Shown: positions 25,221 through 37,804 of the stretch, piece after piece
Layout of the letters: each line of letters opens with the position of its first letter
Position numbering within the stretch: the first letter of the stretch is position 1
From: Physcia stellaris
Taxonomy: Eukaryota > Ascomycota > Lecanoromycetes > Caliciales > Physciaceae
Assembly: GCA_018902385.1 (NCBI GenBank)
Contig: JABSSW010000043.1
Location: 1-64,000, forward strand
Direction: 5' to 3'
DNA length: 64,000 nucleotides
Translations under genes and position numbers: made by a program
Notes under the pieces: generated by a model
What the model saw: the letters and a program-made list of their open reading frames with translations, nothing else
What the model was told of the DNA's origin: nothing
Databases searched by the model: none

Positions 25221-26415
25221 ATGGCCCAGAAGTCCCTCCGAAAGTCGCAGCTCGTCGAGTTCAAGAATACCGCTGCTGGCCAGTAAGTCTCCATCACCTC
25301 ATTCAGCTCCATGCTATTGCTGACATGTGCGCCATAGTGAAGGCGTTCTCTCCGACCTATCCGGCTCTCTTATCATCAAGCCTTGCAAACCATCCGAGAT
25401 CACCTTCTACGAATCTACCAAGGCGCATCCAGAGTTCAGTCGCTTCATTCCGGAGTTCGTGGGCACTTTATCGCTAGAAGACAAGGACCCAGCGCAGGCT
25501 GCCGCGGAGTTAATCGAGTCTTTAGAGACCAATGGTATCTCCGATCCAATTGTCGTCGACAATGCCTGGACACCCTCGAACGGCGGTAAGATAATGACCG
25601 ACTACGCCATCGCAATGGGGAATGTTGCGCATGGCTACAACAAACCGAACATACTTGATGTAAAGCTAGGCGCTCGTCTGTGGGCCGACGACGCGCCACC
25701 CGCAAAACGTGCCAAGCTTGACAAGGTCGCAGGGGAGACCACAAGCAAGATCCTCGGTTTTCGGGTAGCCGGCATGAGAACCTGGCAAGGACCACATGGT
25801 GCTGGTAAAGTCGGTGTCAACGAGGACGGCTACAAGTTTTACGACAAAGACTACGGGAGAGCTCTCACCACTGAGACTGTCATCGAAGGATTTGAGGAGT
25901 ACTTCCGTGTCGAGAAAGGCAAAAAGCCTTCGCGCAATATGAAAAAAGTCATCAGGAGATTCATCGAAGATCTCAAAGATTTACAGGCGATATTGGAGAC
26001 CGAAGAAAGCCGGATGTACTCGGCAAGTCTTCTCTTCGTCTACGAGGGCGATCCCGATGCACTCCATGCAGCGTTCGTCACTGAAGCCGAGATCCTTGAG
26101 ACTCTAGCTGCTCGCAAGGATGACAAGAATAATCTCACTGACGGAAACAGTCACACCCACGTTACCCCCAAATCACCGAACAGCGGCATAGCCAGTAGGG
26201 CATGTAGCGTGACTCTCGATGGAGGAGACACAGCAATCGATGGAGGTGACGCTGACACCGAAGACGATGAGGAACATCCCAATCTCCCTAAAATCCAAGC
26301 TCTCAAACTCATCGACTTCGCCCACGCCAAATGGACGCCAGGTCAAGGACCTGATGAAAACATGCTCCACGGCATCAGGAACGTCATCGCCAGCCTTAAA
26401 GCCCTCGTCGAATGA
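25221..26415 (+). CDS. Inositol polyphosphate multikinase (Arg82/Ipk2 type)
   Basis: Phosphorylates InsP3 to InsP5. In fungi it links soluble inositol phosphates to transcription control and nutrient signalling in the nucleus. Two exons, 25221-25282 and 25338-26415, joined by a 55-base intron (CA|gt...ag|T) give 379 residues. Exon 1 is MAQKSLRKSQLVEFKNTAAG. Family motifs are all present: the inositol-binding PNILDVKLG (P-x-x-x-D-x-K-x-G), SASLLFVYEG (S-x-L-L-F), and the metal/ATP site LIDFAHAKW followed by GPDENMLHGIRNVI. The Glu/Asp-rich loop before the IDF motif (DGGDTAIDGGDADTEDDEE) is a variable insert. IP6K-type kinases share these motifs, but the short length and N-terminus favour the multikinase. 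Confidence 0.88.
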
Positions 26416-26744
26416 TGCTACGATCAGACTTTCTCGCTTACCCCAGGCTGGTCCTGCTGTTGTAAAACACGATATCACGAGATGACGAGAAAAATAGAAA
26501 GGCGGAATTCGTCCAGTGCGAAAAGTGGCTTTGTCCATTGCTGCATGCGTTTTCTCGATTGAGCTTCTGGCTTTGATGGTGCACCTTATCAGCTCCTCCG
26601 ACCGTTTTGGATGTTGATGAATTCTCTATATTACTTAGACCCGGGAATGAGAAGGATATCATCTTTACCTCAACCCAAATGATTGTTATGGGTGATGTGT
26701 CGTGAAATAGTAAATATCGTAAATGGCTTCCCTTCATCCACTAC

Positions 26745-29700
26745 CTAATGCAACCTTCTCAACCCCTCCACTATCCCCCTGACTTCTTCTAGATCGACAT
26801 CCTCCCCAGCTGCCCCCTTCCCTAAGCCCTTGCACATCTCCTCCTGCATACTCTCGCTACAGTCCAGAAACCGTTCCACTAGCTCGCCGTCTACGAATCT
26901 GTACGGTTCTTCCGCTTCTCGGACCGTATTCTTGTACGCGCGATAACTGTTGAAAGGCACGTTACCAAGGCTGCGCACCATCTCTGCAATATTAGCTTGG
27001 AGCCGCATCAGGAGGTCTCGGTACGGAGGCGCGATGAGGGCGAAGAGGTAGATTGAGCCGTCCACCTAGATGCAATACACAAGAGTAAGCAGATGGATTT
27101 GTGGAAATAGAAGGGGCGGGAAGACGGTATCACTTACAGTCCCCAAAAACGCTCTCGGTATCACAGTCGCGTTCTTCGAAGCCGGAACCTCAAAGCTGCG
27201 TATCCGGTTTACCATTTCCCCCAACCGGATCTCGCTCGTCACTTCCAGTCTCCGCCTATCGTCTGCCGTGACGCCGCTTGTGTTCTGATGTAAGACCATG
27301 AGGTTTCCTCGGCATCGCTTTCGAGGATCGTGTTTTCTGCGACGTGTGCAACGGCTGTGCTCCAAACGGTGGCAAAATGGCGAGATGTCTCTTCCAGCTT
27401 GTCGTCGAGGCCGTCTTTGCCGCGCGTGTACTCGATAACGGACACGCTTTTCATGAGGTCCGCTACTGCGATTTGGTTGCCTTTGATGGCAATGTCAATG
27501 GGGGCGGTGGAAGTGCGGTAGGAGGCGACTTTATGGAGGGAGGATCCTTCAAGGGTGTAGATGACGACCTGTTTATCTGATCAGTAGGACTTAATTTCGG
27601 TATGGTAATACGTAACCCACTGTTTTGACGAGCGCTGCGACAATGTTGCCGTCCACGATGCCCAAGGCGCGACAGGCGTTTTTTAGTGACAGTTCTGTGA
27701 CAAGTTGGAGCATCCGGTCTTGGGTAACAGCAAGCACCAGGATCCTTCCACGAGCCGTATCTGATACTTGATCCTCCAAGAATGATGTACCAATGACAAA
27801 CCGCTCGACCACCTCGCCAGAATCATTCCTCAGATCGGCTCTTATAACGCTCTCAACCAACTCATTTTCGTTCAAGTCGAAGGTGTCGAGACCTTTGAAG
27901 ACCACTTCGTCGACGAGCTTAAAATGGCTTTTCACTATCTCGAAGCCGTCCTGTAAAGTACGTCGAACAGTACCGATACCGAATGCTTTCACTTTTGTCG
28001 AGTAAGCTATTCTCCGTACTGATTCTCCCACTGGCAGCGTGTTGACGTGAGTCGTCCGCTCAGTATCCACCAAGGCGATCTTAAGATCTTCTGGTGTTGC
28101 AATCGCTATTGCCTCCGGATATGCTTCGCAATCAAAGGGACATACACATGTCGCCTTCTCTGCGGTGACTGCAGAGTAGACAATGCTTCCTTCCGAGCCG
28201 TAGATTAGACTTGGATGCTCGCAAGTCGCAAAGACGTTGAAGATTCCGTCGCCTGCGGGTAAGGCCTTGAAGTTCGCTTGTTGTGTTCCTAGAACTATGG
28301 CCTTTCGAGACGAAAGACTTAAGTCTGTTTTATTGAATGAGAACGTGACGACCTCGCCATTCGCCACAGCAACGAAAAGGGTAGGTGGTTCACTGGGCAG
28401 GAGTTGTGTAAGAAGGATTGAGCGTGGTACTGAAACGGCATCATCGCTAATGATGACTTTTTGGACGATTTCGAGGGTCTCAATGTTTAGTATGGCAACC
28501 GCTGTGCTTTGCCAAAACCCCACGATGCATATGCCTGAAGAAACGCTCTTTTCTGGAGATATGTTCGGCACGTGAATACATGCAATTTGGCCCTCGTCCG
28601 GGAAAGTTCGTCTCATCAAGACACTGATCTTTGCGTCAGCACTCAGATCAAGGACAACAGCTTCTACGCCTGCGATTGAAAGTCCTAGCCTTTGTCCGTT
28701 TGACGATGCAGCTGTGATTGGCTGATTGGAAGACGGAGACCACTCTTCGACCATTTCGTCTTCGATGTCGATGAGCCGGACGGAGTCCAAAGTGACTTGA
28801 AGTAGATGCTGGTTTATTACATTCTCGGATAGGAGTGTGCTTTGTGACAAACTCAGACCTTTGCATTCTGCTTGCTCCTCAACTACGCCATCAGCTTGAA
28901 ATTTGAAGACCCTTGACTCGTCGACAAAAGAAACAAGGAGCAGGTCGACTAGGCTAGATGCATTACTCGATCGTAAAGCAAACATCTCAGTTATATGATC
29001 GGCTTGTAGTAACTGGCCCTGTTCCTCCATACCAACTCCACTACGGACGCTGCGTAAGCTGCCATCTTGGAATGCTCCTGATCCGGTAACAATACGCGCT
29101 TGTCCAGACGAATAATCATTCGTCTGTGCCTCTCCAGCACGGTTACCCATATCCATTATCGTGAAATCCAGGATCGGGGCAATGTTCGGGAACGTCTGTA
29201 CGATATCGATGGAATCCTCTTGCATTTTGACTACTTGAGAGTCACCTTGGTGCGAACCAACATACACGAGCCCGCTGCCCAAGTACACAAGGCATGAGGC
29301 TCGGGAAGTCTGTCCGATCGTGTCTAATTGCCATCCCGCTACATTCTGGCCAGACACAGTCAATGTCAGAAGATACAGTTTTCCATAGTCATCTGCTAGA
29401 ATCCACCGCTGGGCGTCTATTTCTGCCCATGCGACGAATATGGAAGCTTCTTCTAGCGGCTCTGAGTGGACAACATCCTGTTTGCGATTTGTCCCATAGT
29501 ACGTAATTGAAGTCTCGGCAAGCACAAGAAGACCGTCTGAGAGACGTGAGCTTGTTTTGATAAAGAGAAACGTCGATTGAGATAGCGATACTTACAAGTT
29601 GGGGCTGCTACGGGGATAAGGTGACTGGCTCCAACCTCGAGGTCTTCGTGAGTCTCCACTTCATGTTCAAGGTCTGCACTTCCCGAATCCCCGTGACCGC

Positions 29701-30372
29701 CGGGGGTATATTCAAGTGCTCTAATCATAAGACGGGTCTTTTGATGATTATCTTCATACAGTATAGCAATCTGTGCGTGTTCATTTCCAGAGCGTACCCA
29801 AGCTAGAGACCGGATAAATAGCTCCGAGATTCTTGCAGATACTGGCTCCCCGAGTAAACCCGGTATGGAAGTCGATCTTTTCTTTGATTGACTCTGTTCT
29901 ATAGGAATGATTGTCACAATTCCATCGTACAGTTGAAGAGCCATAAACCTCCGAGACGGATCAATTAAACATTTATCCTGGGACTGAGAGTCCCTCAATG
30001 TCTTATCGGCTTGATCTCGATAAGTTTGTTCCGTCCGTAACCGATTCGCTTGATGGTCCCAAGAAACAGTAAAAACTTGTATCGATCAGTGCCGATGAAA
30101 AGATGCTCGGTCTGCGAATTCGCGGGTTGAAGCCGCTCAAGCATAGTGACCTTGCCATAGACAGTCCGTGTATGCCTCTGTATGAGGCCCTCTTCTGTTT
30201 GTTCATAGATTTCGATCCGATTAGACTTTCTACGAAGCAATGAATTGATAATCCTATGATGGCAAATAGGGACTTACACTACTATTAGACATTCTTCTTC
30301 TGGATTAAGCAAATTAAGTTTCAAGGCATGCCTCACGCTACTTGATCGGTGTATGGGTGCCAAATACGCCAT
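26745..30372 (-). CDS. DDB1, UV-damaged DNA-binding / CUL4 adaptor (two frame breaks)
   Basis: Three-beta-propeller adaptor of CUL4 ubiquitin ligases. In Neurospora its orthologue (DIM-8) is part of the complex that directs H3K9 methylation. Five exons: 30372-30278, 30229-29596, 29536-27621, 27568-27138 and 27065-26745. The start is MAYLAPIHRSSSVRHALK and the end is DLEEVRGIVEGLRRLH. Expected length is about 1,132 residues, close to human DDB1. Conserved pieces include KSNRIEIYEQTEEGLI, MVNRIRSFEVPA and VDGSIYLFALI. Two single-base shortfalls break the frame. One is in the run at 30,071-30,075, where the frame must pass from YKF to FTVSWD. The other is at about 27,307, between DAE and GNLMVL. 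All splice phases agree once those two bases are allowed for. I cannot tell sequencing error from real inactivation. Confidence 0.9.
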
Positions 30373-31149
30373 TGTGGGCTTCTGAGCGGAGCACTACTTT
30401 CAGTCAAATATCTCATGCTTCATGATGCGCTGACAAGGATCCCATAGGGCTTAGGCTGGAAACAGCCGCGTTGAGCGCGTGTGCCGCACTTCGAGAATTT
30501 ACGGCACAGGGATGAAATGGTCGTCTTGTGATGAATTCTGCGCACTTGCTTTCTATACCTCTAAACGGGTTTCGGACTTGAATTTCGAGTCTTATCGGCA
30601 CTGTCTCCAACGTAGCGCCGGTTGTCAAAGGTCTTCCATAAATCTCTGTTTTCGGTTCTAGAGGGAAGCCGGAACATCAAGCTTGCTGAAGAACGTTAAT
30701 TCTGTAGGGTATCAGTACGGCTCTATTAATCCAGATGTTGTCAAAAAGTGACAAGCGTCCTGTCCTCGAACTTTACCAAACCACTATTTTATACAGTTTA
30801 AAGTGCTTTGTCCTAGAGATTGCAGTTCTACGAGGGGTGTCATGATCTGAACGTAGACCTAATAGGACAGGTCTGTGATTCAACGGGCATAATTGATCAA
30901 CGCTTCCACTGAATGGTAGCAAGAAACTTTCAAACGAAGGGAAAATTCACCAAACCTTCTGCCGTCTAAAAGTGGTGATTGTACCCTACCCTTTCTTATA
31001 AGCCAGTTGATACTTTCATACCGAAATATCCTGCTTAGTCTAGCGTGAGAATTATTGTTGGTATTCTGAATCAAACGAATGTAGCTAATTGTCCTACGGT
31101 TTAGCAACTTTACCACAAATACACTTTTCACGGAAAAAACCAGGATCAA
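30373..31149. promoter_or_regulatory. Shared divergent promoter region DDB1 / RPC37
   Basis: 777 bases between two divergent start codons. I see no coding potential or clear motif. It must carry both promoters. Confidence 0.5.
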
Positions 31150-32418
31150 ATGTCCAGAAATTCTGGCTCTGGAAATAACGACACCATGACTCCTATCGAC
31201 GACCAGGCCGGCGAGTCTGGAACCGAGAGTACCTCTTCATTTCCCGGCGTTTTTAAGCGGGTTGACCAGGTTCCAGAGACTATGGACCCAGTCGTCAGAG
31301 AATGGAATATGTACATGAACGTATCCCCCGACATCCACGTGATAGTACTGCGCTATCCCGAGAAGCTAGTCAATACGCCATACACTGATCTTTTGAGGAC
31401 CAAGCCCATCGAATTCCGAATCAAGCCCCTCTACGGGCTGATCGAAGTCGATGTGCCGGTCAACCCCCACGCCGACACTTTTGACAAGATGAAGGGTCTT
31501 TTGTACGGAGAGGCAATGCGCAAAAGCAAGATCTTAAAAGAAAGAGGTGGTTCCTACGGCATCGCCGGCGGCTTTGGTCTCGGCGGATCATATGCCAAAA
31601 ACCGCGCTGGGGCAAGCGGAGGCAAGACGACGTCCGGAGTAGAGCCGACTTTCAAGGAGCTTCTGGATGACTGGGAACAAGCGGTCAATGATGGGCATGT
31701 CCTGACCAAGATTACTCTGGGCGGGCATATCAATGTCTGGAACGAGACATCCCCCAATCTGTACGTGGGTCATTTTCAGGATGGTATGTACTCTTTGCAC
31801 CGTTTCGGACTGCTACATCAATGCTGACATCGTCTACAGCCAATGTGTTTTTCACCAAGGTCGATGCTTTATGTGTCCTTCGACCTCAGCTCGCTCACCT
31901 TGATGCCATCAATGACATGGCCAGGTGCACTCTTCGGATGCAAGCCGGCGCCGACACAGAGGAAAACGAGGCTGTCCACGTAAACGTAACCATCAAGAAA
32001 CTAGAGAACGAATATGCGGACACGACCAATGATGTCGGCGAAGTCTCTAAACTGTTGAAAGCCATGCGCGAGGAACCGTGGCAGCGACTTTCTTGGGTCG
32101 ACTCAGAGGTATGCTTGACTCTTTGAAGTCGCCGGATATGTAGAATTGACAAGAATCAAGGAACAAGAATCGTACAACAAGTTCAATGAGACCTTCACTC
32201 CAGGGAAACATTCAAGAAGGTCACAGCTGACGTGCAACATGACGAACGACCAGTGGCTTGACGCCATCAGTTGTCCTCGCATTGATCCTATTAATCCGGA
32301 ACAACGCGGTATGAGGACGGGCCAGCAGGAGCAAGCCGATCTTTCCTCAACAGATCCTAGCGAAGATGGCGAGGATGTTGTATCTGTTGGAAGTGACGAC
32401 GCGAGTGGTGACGAATGA
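31150..32418 (+). CDS. RNA polymerase III subunit Rpc37 (RPC5 family)
   Basis: Subunit of the Rpc37-Rpc53 heterodimer, which helps Pol III initiate and terminate. Three exons: 31150-31783, 31840-32108 and 32161-32418. Phases fit and give 386 residues. The family pattern is clear: DPVVREWNMYMNV, IVLRYPEKLVNTPYTDLLRT, IEFRIKPLYGLIEVDVPVN, YGEAMRKSKI, then GGSYGIAGGFGLGGSYAKN. The second domain has VDALCVLRPQLAHLDAIND. A C-terminal acidic tail (EDGEDVVSVGSDDASGDE) follows TNDQWLDAIS. It shares a promoter region with DDB1 and ends in a convergent arrangement with the esterase remnant. Confidence 0.87.
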
Positions 32419-33200
32419 AATGGATTCGAGAGAAGTAGTGCAAGACGAGAATGCGCAGGACCATAGGTCATCCTCCACAGGCCATCAAGCACATGCAGCG
32501 TCCGACCAATTTGGCCTGAGACACTTGTTCCTAACTATAGACGCTTCAGAATTTCACTGATGCCCTCCTATGCTGTATCAACTCCACGCACGACCCGGAA
32601 GCCTGTCAGCTTATATCAATTATGCTCCAACTAAAGCCCGTGATAGCCTCAACGAAACATCCTGGCAGACAGGCTGCAGGAAGCTACTCGGTACTCCAAT
32701 GAGAGATGAAGGCAAAGAAATTAGCGATCTTCTCTGAGACGTATCTCAAAAATACTCACTTAGGTATAGAATCGCTTGTGGATACGCATAGAGCTATGGT
32801 TCCCATCAATGTCGGCCAGCTTCTACGATCACAGCTATTACAGTCTGTGAAAAAAGTCATGTACCACACTATTGTCGAGGAAGTAATGCGAAGTTCCCCA
32901 ACTGGACTTTTGCACCCGCCACTATTTCAATTGATTGTTGCTTGAGGTGGATAATGGTTGTAAAATCCAGTGTGGCAAGGAGCCAACACTCGAGAAATAT
33001 GATCTACCTGCCTTGTAAGTCCATTTCTCAATGCTATCTGCATCTAATGGAACTAAACTTGCAGTTAGCAGCTCACTTGTCGTCTTGCCGTATCCATGCG
33101 GAGATGTGAAAATACTCAATTTCACAGCTAGCAATGGAATTCTAACCAAAAGACCTCCAAGATCCGGTACCCTATATGTACATTCGAAAACTCGTTATCA
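32419..33200. other. Convergent intergenic region
   Basis: 0.78 kb between the 3' ends of RPC37 and the carboxylesterase remnant. No gene, RNA or repeat was recognised. Short open frames lack family resemblance. Confidence 0.45.
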
Positions 33201-35468
33201 TCATGCATATACTTTCTGCTGTAGTGCCAAACACCGATCCGACGCAGCCGGATCCAACTTCATTGAAAAATCCCCCGGCTTCAAGTCCAATACCTGGCTG
33301 CCGGAACCATACCAGGCAAACCTTGGCAGCCCCCGTTTATTCGGATTGCCCGTCGCCGCGAACTGCATCACGTAATTCTGCAGCGCGTACTGAACTGGGA
33401 GGTTCTTCGTCGAGGAATCAGGGCCGAATGTATAATGGAGATCGTCGCCGTGCAGCCCTGGCCCAACGTCGAAGAGATAGTTGTAAGTTTGATTACCGTA
33501 GGCTAGGGCGAGCAGGTAGGCGTTGCAGTTAATTACTACGTCAGATGTAAGCAACGCAGCGCGGTCCAGATGCGATGTGTAGCTCGAAGCTGTGCTGGGG
33601 GATGGGGGTGGATAGAGGGTTTTAGAAAGGTAGGCGAGACTTGAACGGGTTATGGAGGGAAAGAGCTGCCTGAGATAGTTGTTGAATGCTCCATCGGTCG
33701 TTATCCAAGGGGAAGTGAAGCCGATGCCCTGGTGGGATACATCAATATATCAGAAGCTCGCTGGGCAGAAATGTGGAGAGACTCACTTCCCGAGCGTTGT
33801 GGCCTATGATGTGGCGTATCTGTCGTTGGAACCCACCTCTTGCCAGAGCGACGATAGGAGGGGACGTGATATAAGCGTGATCGATTACAGGTCCTTGTGC
33901 TACGTTAGCTGATTCTCTCTGTACAGGATCTCAAGCACGAGAAAGTCCAGCTCGTGTAAACCTGCTCCAGAACAAAATTGAGCGCCGCACGAAGATGCAT
34001 CCTTGGAGAATCAGGGACCCCTATTTTGAGGATGTTATGGGCCACACGTATTCGGGGTTTCACATGCTCACTCTCTTTTGCCGCTCAATCTTAATGTGTG
34101 CCAATGGTGGTGGATGTCAGGGCTAGATGGAAAGTATAAAGATAGCAGACCTACCAAAAATGAATTGGCCATACTGCGCACTCAGGATCACCTCACAATT
34201 AGCTGTTCTCAGAGTCTCGGCCGGCAGGCTCCTCGCTGCAGCAAGAGAATTAACACCTGCAGCTCTAAAGAATTGTTGGGCGACTTCTTCATTGCGAGCT
34301 GGGCCTGGATCCGGGAAGAAAAAGGGACTTTGAAGCACCGCTTGCTGAAAGAGAGGAGCTCGTGCCAGGATATTACTGTTTGCGGTGAGATGATGCATAA
34401 TTGATCCAGCCCCCGCAGACTCGCCAATGACGGTCACCCGGTTTGGGTCGCCACCAAATGAACCGATATATCTCTTAACCCATTGCAAGGCAAGACGCTG
34501 ATCTAACAGTCCGGCATTTGCCTGAGCGCCTCCGCCAGCAAGCCATCCAAACGCACCAAGCTGATAAGTTAGTCAAGACTCCGTCGAAGCCAGTTCCGGA
34601 TCCTGCTCACTCTATAATTCAAAGCAACGAAAATCACACCGTCGGTAGGGCCATTGTAGCTTTGCTTGATTAAAGTATCCGCAAGATACTGGTCTTTCCA
34701 GCCAATCGTGTATCCACCTCCATGTATCCAGACCAAAACTGGCGCCTTGTTAGTTTGTTGCCTTTGGTGGAAGACTTTTTCAGGCACGAAAACATCAAGG
34801 AAAAGACAGTCCTCCGATTCCGTCGGATCAGCTGGTGGTACTTTAGTAGACTTAGGAACTGACCCAGGCGAAGGATATTGCTGATAAAATCCCGCCGTCT
34901 CGCTCTTCAGGTACGGTCCGATGAACTGACCGGCCAGCGGCAGCCATCCAGGAAACCCTGTGAGCCCTATCAGCGAGGTGGCTGTGAAGCTCTAGCGGCC
35001 TATCACACCCTGGTAGCATCTTCGGGAGAGGTTGTCGCCTGTCTGCACCGTGCGATCGCGAACGGCAGCAACGGGAGGCGCGAACCGAAACCTCCCTATC
35101 GGCGGCTGTCCGTACCGGATATTTGTGAAACTATAGTATCCGCTTGAAACCTACGGGCATATTAAGATTAAGCTCATAGAAGCACACGGCGTGGGATGGA
35201 CCGACGTTGAGACTTGAAGCTTGCTGTAGGGTGTAGTCTAAGTCGACCACGGGCAGTGAGCTGTTGGTCCGTTGCTGATTGCTGCCCAGGGGGAAGCGCT
35301 GGCCTTCCATAGTACAGCAGCAGCCAATGTAAAAATGGCCACAAGCATCCCTGCGAAGCCAGCGGTTTGTGTTGGGCGGGGAGTTGACTGATTGCCCTTT
35401 CTGGGATCTTCCACGGGGAAAGATGGTAGTTGATTGGGGCTCCTGGGCTCATGGGAAGATGTGGGCAT
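33201..35468 (-). pseudogene. Type-B carboxylesterase/lipase, disrupted
   Basis: Alpha/beta-hydrolase of the type-B carboxylesterase family. An N-terminal hydrophobic anchor (MLVAIFTLAAAVLW) follows the ATG at 35468. Further in are NIRYGQPPIGRFRFAPPV, the SEDCLFLDVFVP motif, the oxyanion loop WIHGGGYTIG, the nucleophile motif GESAGAGS at about 34,430, and the His region GLHGDDLHYTFG at about 33,470. Introns such as the one between NYR and LGAFGW splice well. In the 5' third the frame changes at about 35,290 and again at about 35,135, and an in-frame TAG lies at 34,992-34,994. No intron explains these. The middle exons (about 33,790-33,910, HAYITSPPIVALARGGFQ) remain coding-like. I read it as a recently broken gene; poor local base calling is the alternative. 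Confidence 0.75.
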
Positions 35469-36138
35469 CTCTGCGTGTTATTTTATATGTAGGAGAATGT
35501 GCATAGAGAAGCTTGAACCCTGCGGTTGACCATGTGTCTGCAGGTGGTCGAGTAAGGTCGCACTCCAGCTAAAAGCCAACGCTATCCCTGTTCCTGTGAG
35601 GCTGTGGGCCCATAAACACGCGGGAGCGGACGAGTTTGAGGTTTCGATTGACATTGCAGCAGGGCTTATTACTCGTAAGCGCCTACATTAGCTTTACTGG
35701 AACAATGCAATTGGCTTGCGATCGACTGTTTCCCTTCCACTATGACCACTAAGCTATCTTGCAATACCCTACCTGAAGTAAATGACGCTGGTGTTGGTAA
35801 TCAATGACCATCGTGTGCGTTCGCTTATGGATGCTGGTAGATCGAAGGGGATAAAACTTCATGCTACGTCATCATTCCTTCGGCCATTTAGCTGCTTCCG
35901 GGTCGTGGGGTCGAGATCATTGGAATATGCATCTTCATCGCTGTCAAGATACTCGTAGTCATCCATAATCCAAAGGTGGCTCCGTGGGGAGAAGCCTGTC
36001 CTTCACGAAATCTCCAGCTATATTCAACGCGAGTGAAAAAGGTAGTAATACATGTAGATTGCCCATACATGACACATTCAAAAGCCCCACCGCCGCTTAC
36101 GAAGTTGTTCCATGTTCAGAACAGATTTTATCAGCTGA
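35469..36138. other. Intergenic
   Basis: 0.67 kb upstream of the esterase remnant and downstream of the rhodopsin-domain gene. On the minus strand, 35,965-35,858 encodes a short acidic stretch (MDDYEYLDSDEDAYSNDLD) that looks coding-like, but nothing supports it as a gene. Confidence 0.35.
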
Positions 36139-37804
36139 TCAATCGTGGCCAAAATTGTTGGTGACTAATATTCCTCCTTGCTCGATATCGCCCTGCCTGC
36201 CATCATGAGCCGATCCAGTTTTAGTCCCGTTAGGTAGAGCAAACGTCCGATCCGGTAGGCTTATTGATTCGCCCTTCGGGTGAGCTTGAGAAGCACCACC
36301 CCGTCGCACCTTGCCACTTTCTACGAGTACGCGGTAGGATTGGTTGTTGTGGTCTCCAGACCCGTCACTCTCAGACCCGTATACTCTGTTGTCTTTGCTT
36401 GCAGAGTGTGAGGAAGTGAGTAAAGAGCGAAGATAAGTCCCGAGGGAGCCTTTGGTGCTGACGTGACGGAATAGAGGCTTGAAACAGGGGAGACAGCCGC
36501 ACAAAATGCCGATATTGATCTCGAGCGTCCTGGTATTATCATTGAATTTAGCTCCGTGCTCTCGGATAGGTGGGAAGATGGCACGTCTGGCCTAGGGAAA
36601 GACTCACAACCAGACCATCGAATCCACAATGTTCCAAGCCTGATCGGAATCGTGCAGTGTCTGAACGACGATAATCTCACGGACAATAGCTGTCACACAT
36701 ACGCTGTGATATGAATGATCAGCCTCGATTCCTGAATTGGCAAAAAGGCTCGTTCGCTCACAATATGCCAGTCGCCAGGATACCGATCAACCCAAGCTTT
36801 TTGGGCAGTGGCATTTGCAGACTCCATAACAGTGGGATTGGTAATACAAGTATGATTACATCTATAGGGAATTCCGGAGTTAGCATCGTCAGACCGAGGG
36901 GTAAGCGTTAGATTGCAAGACACGTCTTGCAGCTCCAGCATACACCTAGGAAAGGGAAGTGCTTAGTGTATCGAGGCGACTTACCTGTCGGAATATTAAA
37001 CGCCCCGATCGCAACGTCGATCTCGACCATATTGAGGCATTGAGCCTGCGGGCGCATTTCAAGATTCCAGACGGCTGCTGGAGGAGTGCATTGAAATATC
37101 AGTGCAAGTGTAAGGCTTAGACAATATCCAATAACGAGCGTGGCGACACAATAGAGTGCCCATCTGAAATGCTTATTGATCCCCATGAGGCGGTAATAGA
37201 ATATCAGAATTGAAAGCTTTGCAAACATGATCGCCAAGAGGTAGAGAACCGTGTTTGCGATGATCCACTGTTGAGCATATCCATATGAGCATTGTATTTT
37301 TGATAGGGAGGGCTATGGCGAACTTACATTGAGCATAGGCTCGTAATTCTGTAAAGGGACATTCCATGAATGATGACCAACTCCCCATTGTTTTACAACT
37401 TGAGATGCTCTTAGCGGATGCAGCTCCCAACTGAGCAAACCACCTGAAAGACTTACGAATTATGTTGCCCACAACTTGCGCTATAGCAAAACCGAGCGCT
37501 ACAACCATGGTATCTATCGAATGGTCAAACTTTCGATGTCCATAATCGGGCGCGGCGTACAGATCATATTGAATTCAGGCCTTCCAGCACCCAGCACCTC
37601 TTACCAATCCTCGCGATACTTACAGTCATCCCATCCTGGATTCTTGGTGACTCCAAACTTGACACCAAGACGTATCGCAACGGCTAAGATCGCAAGGGAA
37701 ATCGTGGCTGCGCTGGCATTCACAACTTTGTAGCCAACGCTAGGTGAATTGACATAGTTGATGACCTCTCCTGGCGGAGGCTTCAAAGCGTCAGCGGCGG
37801 ACAT
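36139..37804 (-). CDS. Fungal rhodopsin-domain (PTH11-like) integral membrane protein
   Basis: Seven exons: 37804-37624, 37513-37457, 37398-37328, 37267-36985, 36861-36762, 36703-36608 and 36529-36139. All phases agree and give 392 residues. The pattern is that of the fungal rhodopsin-domain family: an N-terminal helix, then WDDYTMVVALGFAIAQVV, GVGHHSWNVP, WIIANTVLYLLAIMFAKLSILIFYYRL, a Cys in FQCTPPAAVW, DVIILVLPIPLLW, TGIF-VCVTAIVR, and WLTLEINIGILCGCLPCFKP. Seven membrane helices are likely, with a hydrophilic, Ser/Gly-rich cytoplasmic tail of about 110 residues. There is no CFEM domain. Members are often GPCR-like sensors of unknown ligand. A longer in-frame start at 37858 exists. The gene lies just outside the diterpenoid cluster, and a link is not shown. 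Confidence 0.85.
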
